Assembly (NCBI RefSeq): GCF_028657905.1
Contig: NZ_CP117781.1
Span: forward strand, 1,550,001-1,614,000
DNA from: Burkholderia sp. FERM BP-3421
GTDB taxonomy: Bacteria > Pseudomonadota > Gammaproteobacteria > Burkholderiales > Burkholderiaceae
DNA: 64,000 nucleotides
Reading direction: 5' to 3'
The translations under genes and the position numbers were made by a program. Below, piece by piece: positions 37,457 to 45,518 of this stretch. The notes beneath the pieces were generated by a model. It did not search any database, was not told where the DNA came from, and saw only the letters and a list, made by a program, of their open reading frames with translations. The first letter of the stretch is position 1. Every line of letters begins with the position of its first letter.

Positions 37457-38062
37457 ATGAACGGTCTGACGACGGCACGTGCGGTGCCAAGCCATCAGGA
37501 TGTTCGAGAGCGGTGTCAATGCCGATAACTGGATCAATCTCCACCGTCGCGGTAGCTGCTGCCTCTCCAACGGGTTCGCGTCGATCGCCGGAATTGCCAC
37601 ACGCCACGCTGACCGCACGATTGGTGGCGGCCGCCGGGGCTTGTCGACGAACCACGTCGTCAGCTGTCGCGGTGGGGCTGTGTGCAAAGCCCGCGCAGGC
37701 GTCGCGTCGTCCGTTGCACTGCAGGCGGCCCGATTAACGGTGATCGCGCCCGCATGCTCGTACGTCTCCGCTACCGAATCGCTTCCCGCGCCGTCGCGAC
37801 GAATCGATCGAAAAATGCGCGCAGCTTGGGCGGCATGTTGGACCACATGTTCCAGCGCAGCGTGACCTTTCCGTCGTCGGGCGCAAGTTCGATTGGGGGG
37901 AGTGAGCAGGCTTGAGAGGGCGGGAGGTACCTTTTCAAGTGCTCGCTGGAGCGTTTGCGAAGCTGGAAACAGCCGACATGGGTGCCTCGATGTTCGGCTG
38001 TTTCTTTGCCGCTGAATGTGGCTGGCGTCGCAAGCGCTGGTTCAGCGTGGTGGAACTCCGGC
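37457..38062. other. Gene-poor gap with a possible LysR C-terminal scrap
   Basis: 606 bp with no complete gene. On the minus strand at about 37770-37918 a frame reads SLPPIELAPDDGKVTLRWNM then PPKLRAFFDRFVATAREAI and stops, which resembles the last ~45 residues of a LysR-type regulator. No HTH or start is present. The remaining sequence (37460-37760) has open but unrecognisable frames. Confidence 0.35.
37966..38004. terminator. Hairpin between convergent tolC-like and hypothetical genes
   Basis: An 11-bp perfect stem, GAAACAGCCGA (37966-37976) with TCGGCTGTTTC (37994-38004), further extended by ACAT/ATGT with a bulge. It stands before the 3' end of the minus-strand gene at 38063. T-rich bases follow on the plus side (TTTCTTTG). 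A plausible bidirectional terminator. Confidence 0.55.
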
Positions 38063-38635
38063 TCAACCTTGAGCTTCCGGGGCGAGTGCGTGTTGCTCCA
38101 GGACAGCGATCACCACCCCTGCTAGATCCCGATTTTCCCGTAATCGCTCGATCGTTATTTCCTGTAAGCGGCGTAGCGCAGCATTTCGCGTTTCGTTTCC
38201 GTGCGCCATCACGTATCTCATGGAGGCCTGCGCGTTCTCGTGGCTCAGTTCCTTGATTGCGTCGAGAATGATGGGCAGGCGCATGCAGATTTCCACGACG
38301 ACTTGATCCTCCGGGAGCCCTCGTCCCATCATGTCGTTCCCGATGATCGCTGCAGATTTTTGAAAGCCAATGCCAAGTGCATTGGCCGCGTGCCGGATCA
38401 TGGTATGGACATTGGGGTCTGCTCCGGCCTGAGATAAAGAGCACGCCGCGCTAATCGCGGCGAGTATCAGTGCGATCGCGCTTTCTTTTGTGAGTTTCGT
38501 TCTGCGAGGGGGATTTGTTTTTCGCTTTCGTGGTCTGTTATTAGCCATTTTGATGAAGTCGTCGTTGAACAATCGGAATTTATCGGATTGAGACTCAATC
38601 GGGACAGCCTTCGGGGAAAACAATCTCAGTTTCAC
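38063..38635 (-). CDS. Hypothetical helical protein
   Basis: A 190-residue ORF from a GTG at 38635; an ATG at 38548 would give 161 residues beginning MANNRPRKRKTNPPRRTKLT. A basic N-terminal patch is followed by a moderately hydrophobic helix (ESAIALILAAISAACSLSQ) and further amphipathic helices. No ribosome-binding site distinguishes the starts. The protein is not recognised. Composition is lower in GC than core genes, so it belongs to the accessory region; it is convergent with the type I secretion operon. Confidence 0.5.
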   Translation of the reverse strand: MKLRLFSPKAVPIESQSDKFRLFNDDFIKMANNRPRKRKTNPPRRTKLTKESAIALILAAISAACSLSQAGADPNVHTMIRHAANALGIGFQKSAAIIGNDMMGRGLPEDQVVVEICMRLPIILDAIKELSHENAQASMRYVMAHGNETRNAALRRLQEITIERLRENRDLAGVVIAVLEQHALAPEAQG

Positions 38636-38999
38636 ACGGCTCGATGGCTACCGTCACGCAGAAATGCTTCGAGCGTTGGAGCTAAGTAGGCTTCCCTGAT
38701 TGAACGGCGGCCGCCTATTCGCTCGTGTCGAATCATGAGTGCGTGTTAGTTGAGCTTTTGATCACAGTCATCACCCTGTTCGACGCATCGCCCCGATTCT
38801 TACCACTTCCATCAACCCAACCCCACGCAAACCGGCAAAACTGACCGCCCCGGCCTAAAGTTTTCCCTTCCCGGGCCGTACTTACATCCACGGGGCGCGC
38901 TCCGGAGGGGGCTTGTCACCAATGCTTTCATCCGGTTACAGGCGGGCCGGCCTAATTTTGAGATGCTTGGCGGGTTGCACGCGGGGAGTTGGATCGAGC
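38636..38999. other. Intergenic boundary of the accessory region
   Basis: 364 bp with no gene. Composition changes from mixed to GC-rich around 38820. The right end should carry the promoter of the NlpD-like gene. No tRNA or direct repeat that could be an attachment site was found by eye. Confidence 0.35.
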
Positions 39000-39836
39000 A
39001 TGAAGAAAGGCGGAATGACGAAGCGCGCGGCATGGCTGCCGGGCATGGCGGTTGCGTTTGTCCTCGCGGGTTGCGCGGGGCCGCAGACCACGACGCCGCC
39101 CGACGAGGCGAGTGCGTCGGCGGCGCAGCCCGCCTCGGCGGCTGCGCCGGACGCCGCCTCGGCCGCCGGCGTCGCAGCAGCGGCCAAACCCGCGCCGATC
39201 CGCTATGTGATCAAGCGCGGCGACACGCTGACGACGATCGCGAAAGCCAACAACTGCAGCGTTCAAGACCTTCGCGCATGGAACCGGCTCGGCCGTCGCA
39301 GCCGGCTCGCGGCAGGGCAGGTACTCAGGATCGTCCCGCGCGTCCAAGTCCAGCAAACCGCGCAAGCCACCCCCGCAGCCGCCCCGACAACTACACCCGC
39401 CCCCGTCGAGCGCGGCGCCGCGCGCCGCATCGCGCAAGATGCCACCCGCCACGCCCAGCGCGTCGCACTCGCGTGGCCGGCGCAGGGTTCGGTCATCGAA
39501 GGTTTCACACCGGGCCGCAATCGCGGCATCCAGATCTCCGGCCGCCCCGGCGATCCGATCCGTGCGGCGGCGGCCGGCCGGGTGATGTACGCGGGCGTGG
39601 GCCTGAACGGCTACGGCACGTTGATCCTGGTTCAACACAACGCGGATTTCCTCACGGCCTACGCGCACAGCCGCAAGCTGCTCGTAAAAACCGGCGACGT
39701 CGTGCGCCAGGGCGACGCGATCGCCGAAATGGGCGACGTCGACAACGGTCAGGTCGCGGTGCTGTTCGAAGTCCGTCGCGACGGCCGCCCGGTCGACCCG
39801 ATGCCGTACCTGCCGGGCAAGCAAAGCCAAAGCTAG
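39000..39836 (+). CDS. NlpD-like lipoprotein with LysM and degenerate LytM domains
   Basis: A 278-residue envelope protein. A lipobox follows the hydrophobic start (GMAVAFVLAGC). After an Ala/Pro linker comes a LysM peptidoglycan-binding domain (IRYVIKRGDTLTTIAKANNC, about 68-112), then a Thr/Pro linker and a LytM (M23) domain. The zinc-site positions are not conserved (NRGIQISG and VLFEVR replace the usual His/Asp and LHFE patterns), so it is expected to activate cell-wall amidases rather than cut peptidoglycan, like NlpD/EnvC. ATG 39000 gives a proper lipoprotein signal and follows GGGAG. Confidence 0.85.
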   Translation: MKKGGMTKRAAWLPGMAVAFVLAGCAGPQTTTPPDEASASAAQPASAAAPDAASAAGVAAAAKPAPIRYVIKRGDTLTTIAKANNCSVQDLRAWNRLGRRSRLAAGQVLRIVPRVQVQQTAQATPAAAPTTTPAPVERGAARRIAQDATRHAQRVALAWPAQGSVIEGFTPGRNRGIQISGRPGDPIRAAAAGRVMYAGVGLNGYGTLILVQHNADFLTAYAHSRKLLVKTGDVVRQGDAIAEMGDVDNGQVAVLFEVRRDGRPVDPMPYLPGKQSQS

Positions 39837-39942
39837 ACGCCGCGGCACACGCCGGCTCGCGCAATCTTTTCGTTTCGCTTATCGTGACGATCCAAGCGCG
39901 CCCACCCGCACGCGTCCCGCTTCACGTTTTCCGCTTGCCGCC

Positions 39943-40815
39943 ATGCGTCGTCTTCCTCCGCTGAACGCCCTGCAAATCTTCGTTGCGGCGGCGCGCCACC
40001 GCAGCTTCACGCGCGCGGCCGATGCCCTGTGCCTCACACAGGGCGCGGTCAGTCGGCAGATCCAGTCATTGGAGGCGCATTACGGTTTCCCGCTGTTCCG
40101 CCGCCAGGCGAAGGGCCTGACGTTGACGGCGGAAGGGGAGCAACTGCTGCCGGTCGTCGCCGACAGCTTCGCGCGCATCGAGGAGATTTCCCTGCGGCTC
40201 ACGCGTCAACACGCGGGCCTGGCGCTGAAGGTGCCAACCTGCGTGATGCGCTGGATCCTGCCGCGCATGACGCGCTTCCAGGGCGAGCATCCCGATCCGC
40301 AGGTGCAGATGACCACCAGCTGGCAGCACGAAGTCGACTTCCAGCGCGAGCCGTTCGACGCGGCGATCGTCTATGGCGTGTCGCCCGGCGCCGGCGTGCG
40401 CGCGGTGCCGCTGTTCGACGAGCGCCTGACACCCGTCTGCACGCCCGAACTGCTCGCCGAAAAGCCGCTCGTCGGCCCGGCCGACCTCGCGCAACACACG
40501 CTGCTCCACCCAACCCGAGACCACCGCGACTGGCGCATGTGGCTCGACCACGCCGCCGTGACGAACGTCGATCCCGCTCACGGGCCCAGTTTCGAAACGC
40601 TGGACCTGGCCACCCAAGCCGCCCTACAGGGTTTCGGCGTGGCGATCAGCGACGTCACGCTGAGCGACGACGACGTCATTGCTCGGAGGCTCGTGAAGCC
40701 GTTCGACATCGAACTGCGCACGGGCGCGCGCTATTACTTCGTCTATCCGGACAGCGCCGCCCGCTCGCGCCAGGTCGCGCTGCTCAGCGAGTGGCTCGCC
40801 GCCCACCGTGCATAG
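39943..40815 (+). CDS. LysR-family regulator (GcvA-like)
   Basis: A 290-residue LTTR with the GcvA-type N-terminus: RRLPPLNALQIFVAAARHRS, then FTRAADALCLTQGAVSRQIQSLE. The inducer domain has typical TRDHRDWRMWL and LATQAALQGFGVAIS segments. Next in line is a small minus-strand pilin-like gene, convergent with only 20 bp between. GcvA-like regulators often sit away from their targets, so no target is proposed. Confidence 0.9.
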   Translation: MRRLPPLNALQIFVAAARHRSFTRAADALCLTQGAVSRQIQSLEAHYGFPLFRRQAKGLTLTAEGEQLLPVVADSFARIEEISLRLTRQHAGLALKVPTCVMRWILPRMTRFQGEHPDPQVQMTTSWQHEVDFQREPFDAAIVYGVSPGAGVRAVPLFDERLTPVCTPELLAEKPLVGPADLAQHTLLHPTRDHRDWRMWLDHAAVTNVDPAHGPSFETLDLATQAALQGFGVAISDVTLSDDDVIARRLVKPFDIELRTGARYYFVYPDSAARSRQVALLSEWLAAHRA

Positions 40816-40835
40816 CAGGCGCCGAGCCGTCGAGA

Positions 40836-41168
40836 TTACTGATAGGTAACGACCGCGATCAGGCGTTGGCCGCGATCGTGCTGGTTCGCGGGCACGCCGA
40901 TCGGCTGGCTGGCTTCGGTGAAGCGGACGGTGCGCAGGACCTTCTGATTGTCGTTGTCGACGAACGCGACGTTGCCGGAGGCGGGGCGCGGGCACGCCGA
41001 GCGCAGTTGAAGCCGATCCGCCGGCGCGGCGGCGAGGCTGAAGTTGCAGGGCGGTTCGACGATCATGCCGGAGAAGCGGATCATGCCGCTTTGTGCGAGT
41101 GCCGCGCCGCACAGGCTCAGCAACGTGGCGGCAACGGCGAAAGACGCGAGGGTCGGGCGGCGTAGCAT
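40836..41168 (-). CDS. Small secreted protein, type 1 pilin-like
   Basis: A 110-residue exported protein: signal peptide MLRRPTLASFAVAATLLSLC through ALA, then SGMIRFSGMIVEPPCNFSL. The short strand, GxI-x-PPC motif and later second Cys (RSACPRP) resemble the start of fimbrial subunits, but the protein is shorter than a standard pilin (about 160-180). ATG 41168 is preceded by GAAGGAGC. No usher or chaperone gene is nearby, so a pilus role is doubtful. Confidence 0.65.
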   Translation of the reverse strand: MLRRPTLASFAVAATLLSLCGAALAQSGMIRFSGMIVEPPCNFSLAAAPADRLQLRSACPRPASGNVAFVDNDNQKVLRTVRFTEASQPIGVPANQHDRGQRLIAVVTYQ

Positions 41169-41424
41169 GTGTAGCTCCTTCGATTGTGCGCAGCGCGGCC
41201 AAGGTTCTCGACGAACAGCAGTCCGATACGCCACGGTGCTCTCTGCGTAAACGACATTTCCCGGAGAAACTTAAGCAGTATTCAGCGAAGCTGACGGTTA
41301 GATCATACTTGTCCGAATCACAAGTGAAAGATAGAAATGCGAATGATCGAGGGCAAGTCAGGAGACTACGTACGCGTTTAAGCGGATGGTCGGCGTCGAC
41401 GGATGGCGTTGTGCCGAGACAGGC
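41169..41424. other. Intergenic region upstream of the pilin-like gene
   Basis: No gene. This holds the promoter for the minus-strand gene at 41168 and extends to the terminator of the GlsB-type gene. The stretch 41255-41350 is AT-richer and could contain the promoter. Confidence 0.35.
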
Positions 41425-41455
41425 AAAAAAAACGGCCTTCCGAACAGGAAGGCCG
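41425..41455 (-). terminator. Intrinsic terminator of the GlsB-type gene
   Basis: On the minus strand a perfect 9-bp stem CGGCCTTCC / GGAAGGCCG with a five-base loop is followed by eight Ts (41425-41432 read as As on the plus strand). It lies 46 bp past the stop at 41501. A textbook terminator. Confidence 0.9.
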
Positions 41456-41500
41456 CGGCTTGCAGCGGTATGCGCGCGAGGCGCGCCGTGCTTCAGCGCA

Positions 41501-41755
41501 TCACGTCGCGCGCTTGCGGATCGCGCCGTAGGCGAACAGCAGCACGATCGCGCCGATGATCGACGCGATCCAGCCCGCGCCCTGGCCGGGCTGATACCAG
41601 CCGGCCGCACGGCCGAGGTAGCCGGCGATCACGGAGCCCGCGACGCCGAGCAGGATGGTCATCAGGAAGCCCATCTTGTCGTCGCCGGGCTTGATGGCGC
41701 GCGCGAGCAGCCCGACGACGAAGCCGACGATCAGTGTTTCGATGAGTTGGATCAT
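41501..41755 (-). CDS. GlsB/YeaQ/YmgE-family stress-response membrane protein
   Basis: An 84-residue, three-helix membrane protein (transglycosylase-associated family). The motifs GFVVGLLARAIKPGDDKMGF, then GVAGSVIAGYLG and GAGWIASIIGAIVLL are typical. Such proteins are induced by envelope or general stress; the molecular function is unclear. It has its own terminator and is separated from the upstream ddp operon by 81 bp. Confidence 0.92.
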   Translation of the reverse strand: MIQLIETLIVGFVVGLLARAIKPGDDKMGFLMTILLGVAGSVIAGYLGRAAGWYQPGQGAGWIASIIGAIVLLFAYGAIRKRAT

Positions 41756-41836
41756 GAAAAAAAGCCCCCCATTGTTGACAACAGCAGATCATCATAGACC
41801 GTTGCGCGGCCGCGGAGTTCAGCGGCGCGCATCGCG

Positions 41837-42601
41837 TCAGGCGGCCGATGCCGCATGCCGACGGTAACCCTGGGTCGCGCGCAGCAACCCGCGCGTGTAA
41901 TCGCTCGCCACGCGCCCCGCGCGAATCGCATCGACGTCGAGTTGCTCGACGAGCGCACCGTCGCGCATCACCGCCACCCGCCCGCACAGAAACCCCACCA
42001 CCGCGAGGTTGTGGCTCACGAGCAGCATCGTCAGCGCGCGTTCGCGATGCAGGCGTCGCAGCAGGTTCAGAATTTCCGCTTGAACGGAAACATCGAGCGC
42101 GGATGTCGGTTCGTCGAGCAGCAGCACGCGCGGCTCGACGATCAGCGCCCGCGCGATCGCGACGCGCTGCCGCTGCCCGCCCGACAGCTGATGCGGATAG
42201 CGGAACCGGAACGACGGATCCAGGCCGACTTCCTCGAGCGCGCGCCCGATGCGCGCATCCGGATCCGGCAGGCGCTGGATCGCGAGCGGCTCGCGCAGCG
42301 TGGTATCGACCGTGAAGCGCGGATGCAGCGACGCATACGGATCCTGGAACACCATCTGGACGTCGCGCCGTAGCGCGCGATCGCGTGCGCCGTCGGGCGT
42401 GCGGCCGTCGATGGCCAGGGTGCCGGCCGACAACGGCGCGAGGCCCGTCAGCGCGCGCAGCAGCGTCGACTTGCCGGAGCCGGATTCCCCGACGAGGCCG
42501 AATGCCTCGCCGCGCGCGATGTCGAGGCTGACGTCGCGCACCGCGTCGACGTGGCCGCCGCGGGTCGGGAAGCGTACCGAGGCATGGCGGATTTCGATCA
42601 T
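41837..42601 (-). CDS. ddpF: Dipeptide ABC importer ATPase (DdpF/DppF type)
   Basis: A 254-residue nucleotide-binding subunit: Walker A GESGSGKST (39-47), signature [15 protein letters not shown], Walker B VLLLDEPTSALD, switch His in LLVSHNL. The start overlaps the stop of the DdpD gene by four bases. DppF-type subunits usually have an extra C-terminal oligopeptide/iron-sulfur segment; here it is short and Cys-free. It pairs with DdpD to power D-Ala-D-Ala type dipeptide import. Last gene of the operon. Confidence 0.88.
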   Translation of the reverse strand: MIEIRHASVRFPTRGGHVDAVRDVSLDIARGEAFGLVGESGSGKSTLLRALTGLAPLSAGTLAIDGRTPDGARDRALRRDVQMVFQDPYASLHPRFTVDTTLREPLAIQRLPDPDARIGRALEEVGLDPSFRFRYPHQLSGGQRQRVAIARALIVEPRVLLLDEPTSALDVSVQAEILNLLRRLHRERALTMLLVSHNLAVVGFLCGRVAVMRDGALVEQLDVDAIRAGRVASDYTRGLLRATQGYRRHAASAA

Positions 42602-43476
42602 CGCGGTTCTCCCGTGAGCCAGGCCGGATCGCGCCGCAGCACCGGCAGCGCGTCGGGCGGATCGGCGAGCGGCGGCGTCGCGGCGAGCAATCCGCGCGTA
42701 TACGGATGGCTGGCATGCGCGAGGTCGCGCGCCGCGCAGGTCTCGACGACGCGCCCCGCATACATCACCGCCACCCGATCGCAGAACGACATCACGAGCG
42801 GCAGGTCGTGGCTGATGAACAGCAGCCCGGTGTCGTGGCGCGCGACCAGCGCGTCGAGCACCGCCAGCACCTGCATCGAGACCGCCACGTCGAGCGCGGA
42901 GGTCGGCTCGTCGGCGACCAGGAGGCGCGGCCCGGTCGACACCATCATCGCGATCATCACGCGCTGCCCCATGCCGCCCGACAGTTCATGCGGATACGCG
43001 GCCGCCACCCGGCGCGGCTCGCGGATCTCGACGGCGGCCAGCGCGTCCTCGATCCGCGCGCGCAGCGCGGCGCCGCGCAGGCGCGGCTCGCGCAGCCGGA
43101 ACGCCTCCGCGAGCTGCGCGCCCACCGTCATCACGGGATTCAGCGAGAACTTCGGATCCTGGAGGATCATGCCCATTTCACTGCCGCACAGCCGGCGGCG
43201 TTCGCGCGGGGAGAGCGCGAGCAGGTCGCGGCCGGCGAAGCGCAGGCCGCGCGCGCGCCAGTGCGCGCTGTCCGGGAGCAGGCCGAGCAGCGCGCGGCCG
43301 GTCAGCGATTTGCCGGAGCCCGATTCGCCGACGATGCCGAGCCGTTCGCCGGGCGCGAGCGTGAGCGACAGGTCGCGCACGGCCTCGATCTCGCGGCCGT
43401 CATGGCCGCGAAAGCTGACTTGCAGCCCGTCGATCTCGCATAGCGGCGGCGGGGCGGGCGTTGATGGAGGCGTCAT
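42598..43476 (-). CDS. ddpD: Dipeptide ABC importer ATPase (DdpD/DppD type)
   Basis: A 292-residue nucleotide-binding subunit: Walker A GESGSGKSL near residue 53, signature LSGGMGQRVMIAMMV, Walker B LLVADEPTSALD, and a C-terminal oligopeptide-transporter extension (YTRGLLAATPPLADPPDALP). ATG 43476 is chosen because GGAG precedes it and it starts one base past the DdpC stop; an in-frame ATG at 43488 would overlap more. The two ATPases overlap by four bases. Confidence 0.88.
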   Translation of the reverse strand: MTPPSTPAPPPLCEIDGLQVSFRGHDGREIEAVRDLSLTLAPGERLGIVGESGSGKSLTGRALLGLLPDSAHWRARGLRFAGRDLLALSPRERRRLCGSEMGMILQDPKFSLNPVMTVGAQLAEAFRLREPRLRGAALRARIEDALAAVEIREPRRVAAAYPHELSGGMGQRVMIAMMVSTGPRLLVADEPTSALDVAVSMQVLAVLDALVARHDTGLLFISHDLPLVMSFCDRVAVMYAGRVVETCAARDLAHASHPYTRGLLAATPPLADPPDALPVLRRDPAWLTGEPR

Positions 43477-43477
43477 G

Positions 43478-44419
43478 TCAGGCTCCATGGCGCGGGTCGA
43501 GGACGTCGCGCAAGCCGTCGCCGAGCAGGTTGAAGGCGATGCTCACGAGCAGGATCGCGCAGCCGGGCAGCGTCGCGACCCACCAGGCGTCGAGCAGCAC
43601 GTTGCGGCCCGAGGCGACCATGAAGCCCCATTCGGGGCTCGGCGGCTGCGCGCCGAGCCCGAGGAAGCCGAGCCCGGCGACGGTCAGGATGATGCCCGCC
43701 ATGTCGAGCGTGGCGCGCACGATCACCGACGACAGGCACAGCGGCATCACGTAGCGCAGCAGCAGGCGCGGGCCGGACGCGCCTTGCAGGCGCGCCGCGT
43801 GCAGGAAGTCGGCCTGCGCGATGCGCAGCGTCTCGGCGCGCGAGAGGCGCGCATAGGCGGGCCACGCGGTCAGAGAGATCGCCACCACCGCATTGAGCAC
43901 GCCCGGCCCGAGCGCGGCGGCGAACGCGAGCGCGAGCACGATCTTCGGGAACGCGAGCGCGATGTCGGTGAGGCGCATCAGCACGCTGTCGATCCAGCCG
44001 CCGCACAGGCCGGCCGTGGTGCCGATCAGCAGGCCGATCGGCACCACGATCGCGACCACCAGGAAGGCGATGCCGAGCGTCAGCCGCGCGCCGTCCATCA
44101 GCCGGGACAGGATGTCGCGGCCGAGCTGGTCGGTGCCGAGCCAGTGCGCGGGCGTGCCGGGCGGCAGGAGCCGATCGGGCAGCACCTGCTGGAGCGGGTC
44201 GTGCGGCATCGCGAACGGCGCGATCAGCGCGACCACGACGAGCGCGGTGAGGATCGCGAGGCCGAACAGGTTGAGCGGGTTCGCGGCGAAGCGCCGCCAG
44301 CGCCGGTAGGCGAGACCGAGCGCGGCCTGGCGGCGCGAGCGCGGCGCGTCGGTGAGCAGCCAGGCGCGCAGGCCGGGAGGCGCGGGCGGCGGGACGGGGG
44401 AGTCGGGAAGCGTGGCCAT
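43478..44419 (-). CDS. ddpC: Dipeptide ABC importer permease (DdpC/DppC type)
   Basis: A 313-residue inner-membrane permease with a cytoplasmic N-terminus and six predicted helices. It has the DppC N-terminal helix (NPLNLFGLAILTALVVVALI), the extracytoplasmic HWLGTDQLGRDILSRLMDG motif and the EAA loop (RAETLRIAQADFLHAARLQGAS region). It forms the channel with DdpB. Confidence 0.9.
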   Translation of the reverse strand: MATLPDSPVPPPAPPGLRAWLLTDAPRSRRQAALGLAYRRWRRFAANPLNLFGLAILTALVVVALIAPFAMPHDPLQQVLPDRLLPPGTPAHWLGTDQLGRDILSRLMDGARLTLGIAFLVVAIVVPIGLLIGTTAGLCGGWIDSVLMRLTDIALAFPKIVLALAFAAALGPGVLNAVVAISLTAWPAYARLSRAETLRIAQADFLHAARLQGASGPRLLLRYVMPLCLSSVIVRATLDMAGIILTVAGLGFLGLGAQPPSPEWGFMVASGRNVLLDAWWVATLPGCAILLVSIAFNLLGDGLRDVLDPRHGA

Positions 44420-44456
44420 GAGGGTCGACGTAGGCGGAGAGGCGGGCGCGGCCGGT

Positions 44457-45518
44457 TCAGCGGGCGCGCGGATCGAACACGCGATACAGCGCGTCGGTCA
44501 GGAGGTTGACGGTGATGAACATCGCGCCGATCACGAGCGTGGCGCCGAGCACGGCGTTCATGTCGGCGTTCAGCAGGGCGCCCGTCAGGTAGGAGCCGAT
44601 GCCGGGCCACGCGAACACGATCTCGGTCAGCACCGAGCCTTCGAGCAGGTTGCTGTAGGTGAGCGCGATCACCGTGAGCAGCGGCACCGCGATGTTGCCG
44701 AACGCATGACGCCAGATCACGCGGCGCTCGGATACGCCTTTCGCGCGCGCGGTGACGATGTATTCCTGGCTCAACTGGTCGAGCATGAAGGAGCGGGTCA
44801 TCCGGCTCAGGTAGGCGACGGAGTAGTAGCCGAGGATCGCGGCGGGCAGCGCGATGTGCGACAGCGCGTTGCGGAACACCTCCCACTCGCCGGCCAGCGC
44901 CGCGTCGACGAGCAGGCTGCCGGTGCGCGGCTCGACCATGCCGTCGTACAGCGGATCGAGCCGGCCGGGGCCGCCGACCCAGTGCAGTTTCGCGTAGAAC
45001 AGCAGCAGGCCCATCAGGCCGAGCCAGAACACCGGCACCGAATTGCCGATCAGGCCGACGAACCGGGCGGCGTGGTCGAGCGGCCGGTTGTGGCGGACCG
45101 CGGCCGCGACGCCGAGCGGCACGCCGAGCGCGATGCCGATCAGGGTGGCCAGCGTCGCGAGTTCGAGGGTCGCGGGGAACACGCGGCGGATGTCGTCGAG
45201 CACCGGGTTCGCGGTCAGGAGCGAGATGCCGAGTTGGCCGTGCAGCACGTCGCGCGCATAGATCATGAACTGCGTCGCGAGCGGCTGGTCGAGGCCGAGC
45301 GCGATGCGCTGGGCCGCATAGGCGTCGGCCGACGCGCGATCGCCGAGGATCGCGAGCACGGGATCGATCGGCACCTTGCGGCCGATCACGAAGGTCAGCG
45401 CGAGCAGGCCGGCGAACGTGACGGCGAGCGTCAGCGCCCAGCGCAGCGCGCGCAGCAGCGCGCGCGCGGCGGGCCGGCTGCGCGGCGAGCGGGGAACCGG
45501 GTCGGGCGCGGGCGTCAT
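44457..45518 (-). CDS. ddpB: Dipeptide ABC importer permease (DdpB/DppB type)
   Basis: A 353-residue permease: first helix about 26-48, conserved ALGLDQPLATQFMIYARDVL and the EAA motif (QEYIVTARAKGVSERRVIWR), then VLTEIVFAWPGIGSYL. The ATG at 45518 overlaps the ddpA stop by four bases (ATGA), coupling the permease to its binding protein. Confidence 0.9.
   Translation of the reverse strand: MTPAPDPVPRSPRSRPAARALLRALRWALTLAVTFAGLLALTFVIGRKVPIDPVLAILGDRASADAYAAQRIALGLDQPLATQFMIYARDVLHGQLGISLLTANPVLDDIRRVFPATLELATLATLIGIALGVPLGVAAAVRHNRPLDHAARFVGLIGNSVPVFWLGLMGLLLFYAKLHWVGGPGRLDPLYDGMVEPRTGSLLVDAALAGEWEVFRNALSHIALPAAILGYYSVAYLSRMTRSFMLDQLSQEYIVTARAKGVSERRVIWRHAFGNIAVPLLTVIALTYSNLLEGSVLTEIVFAWPGIGSYLTGALLNADMNAVLGATLVIGAMFITVNLLTDALYRVFDPRAR

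Noticed and set aside
39000..39836. Active peptidoglycan endopeptidase
   Set aside because: LytM zinc ligands are replaced (NRGIQISG, VLFEVR), so an activator role is more likely.
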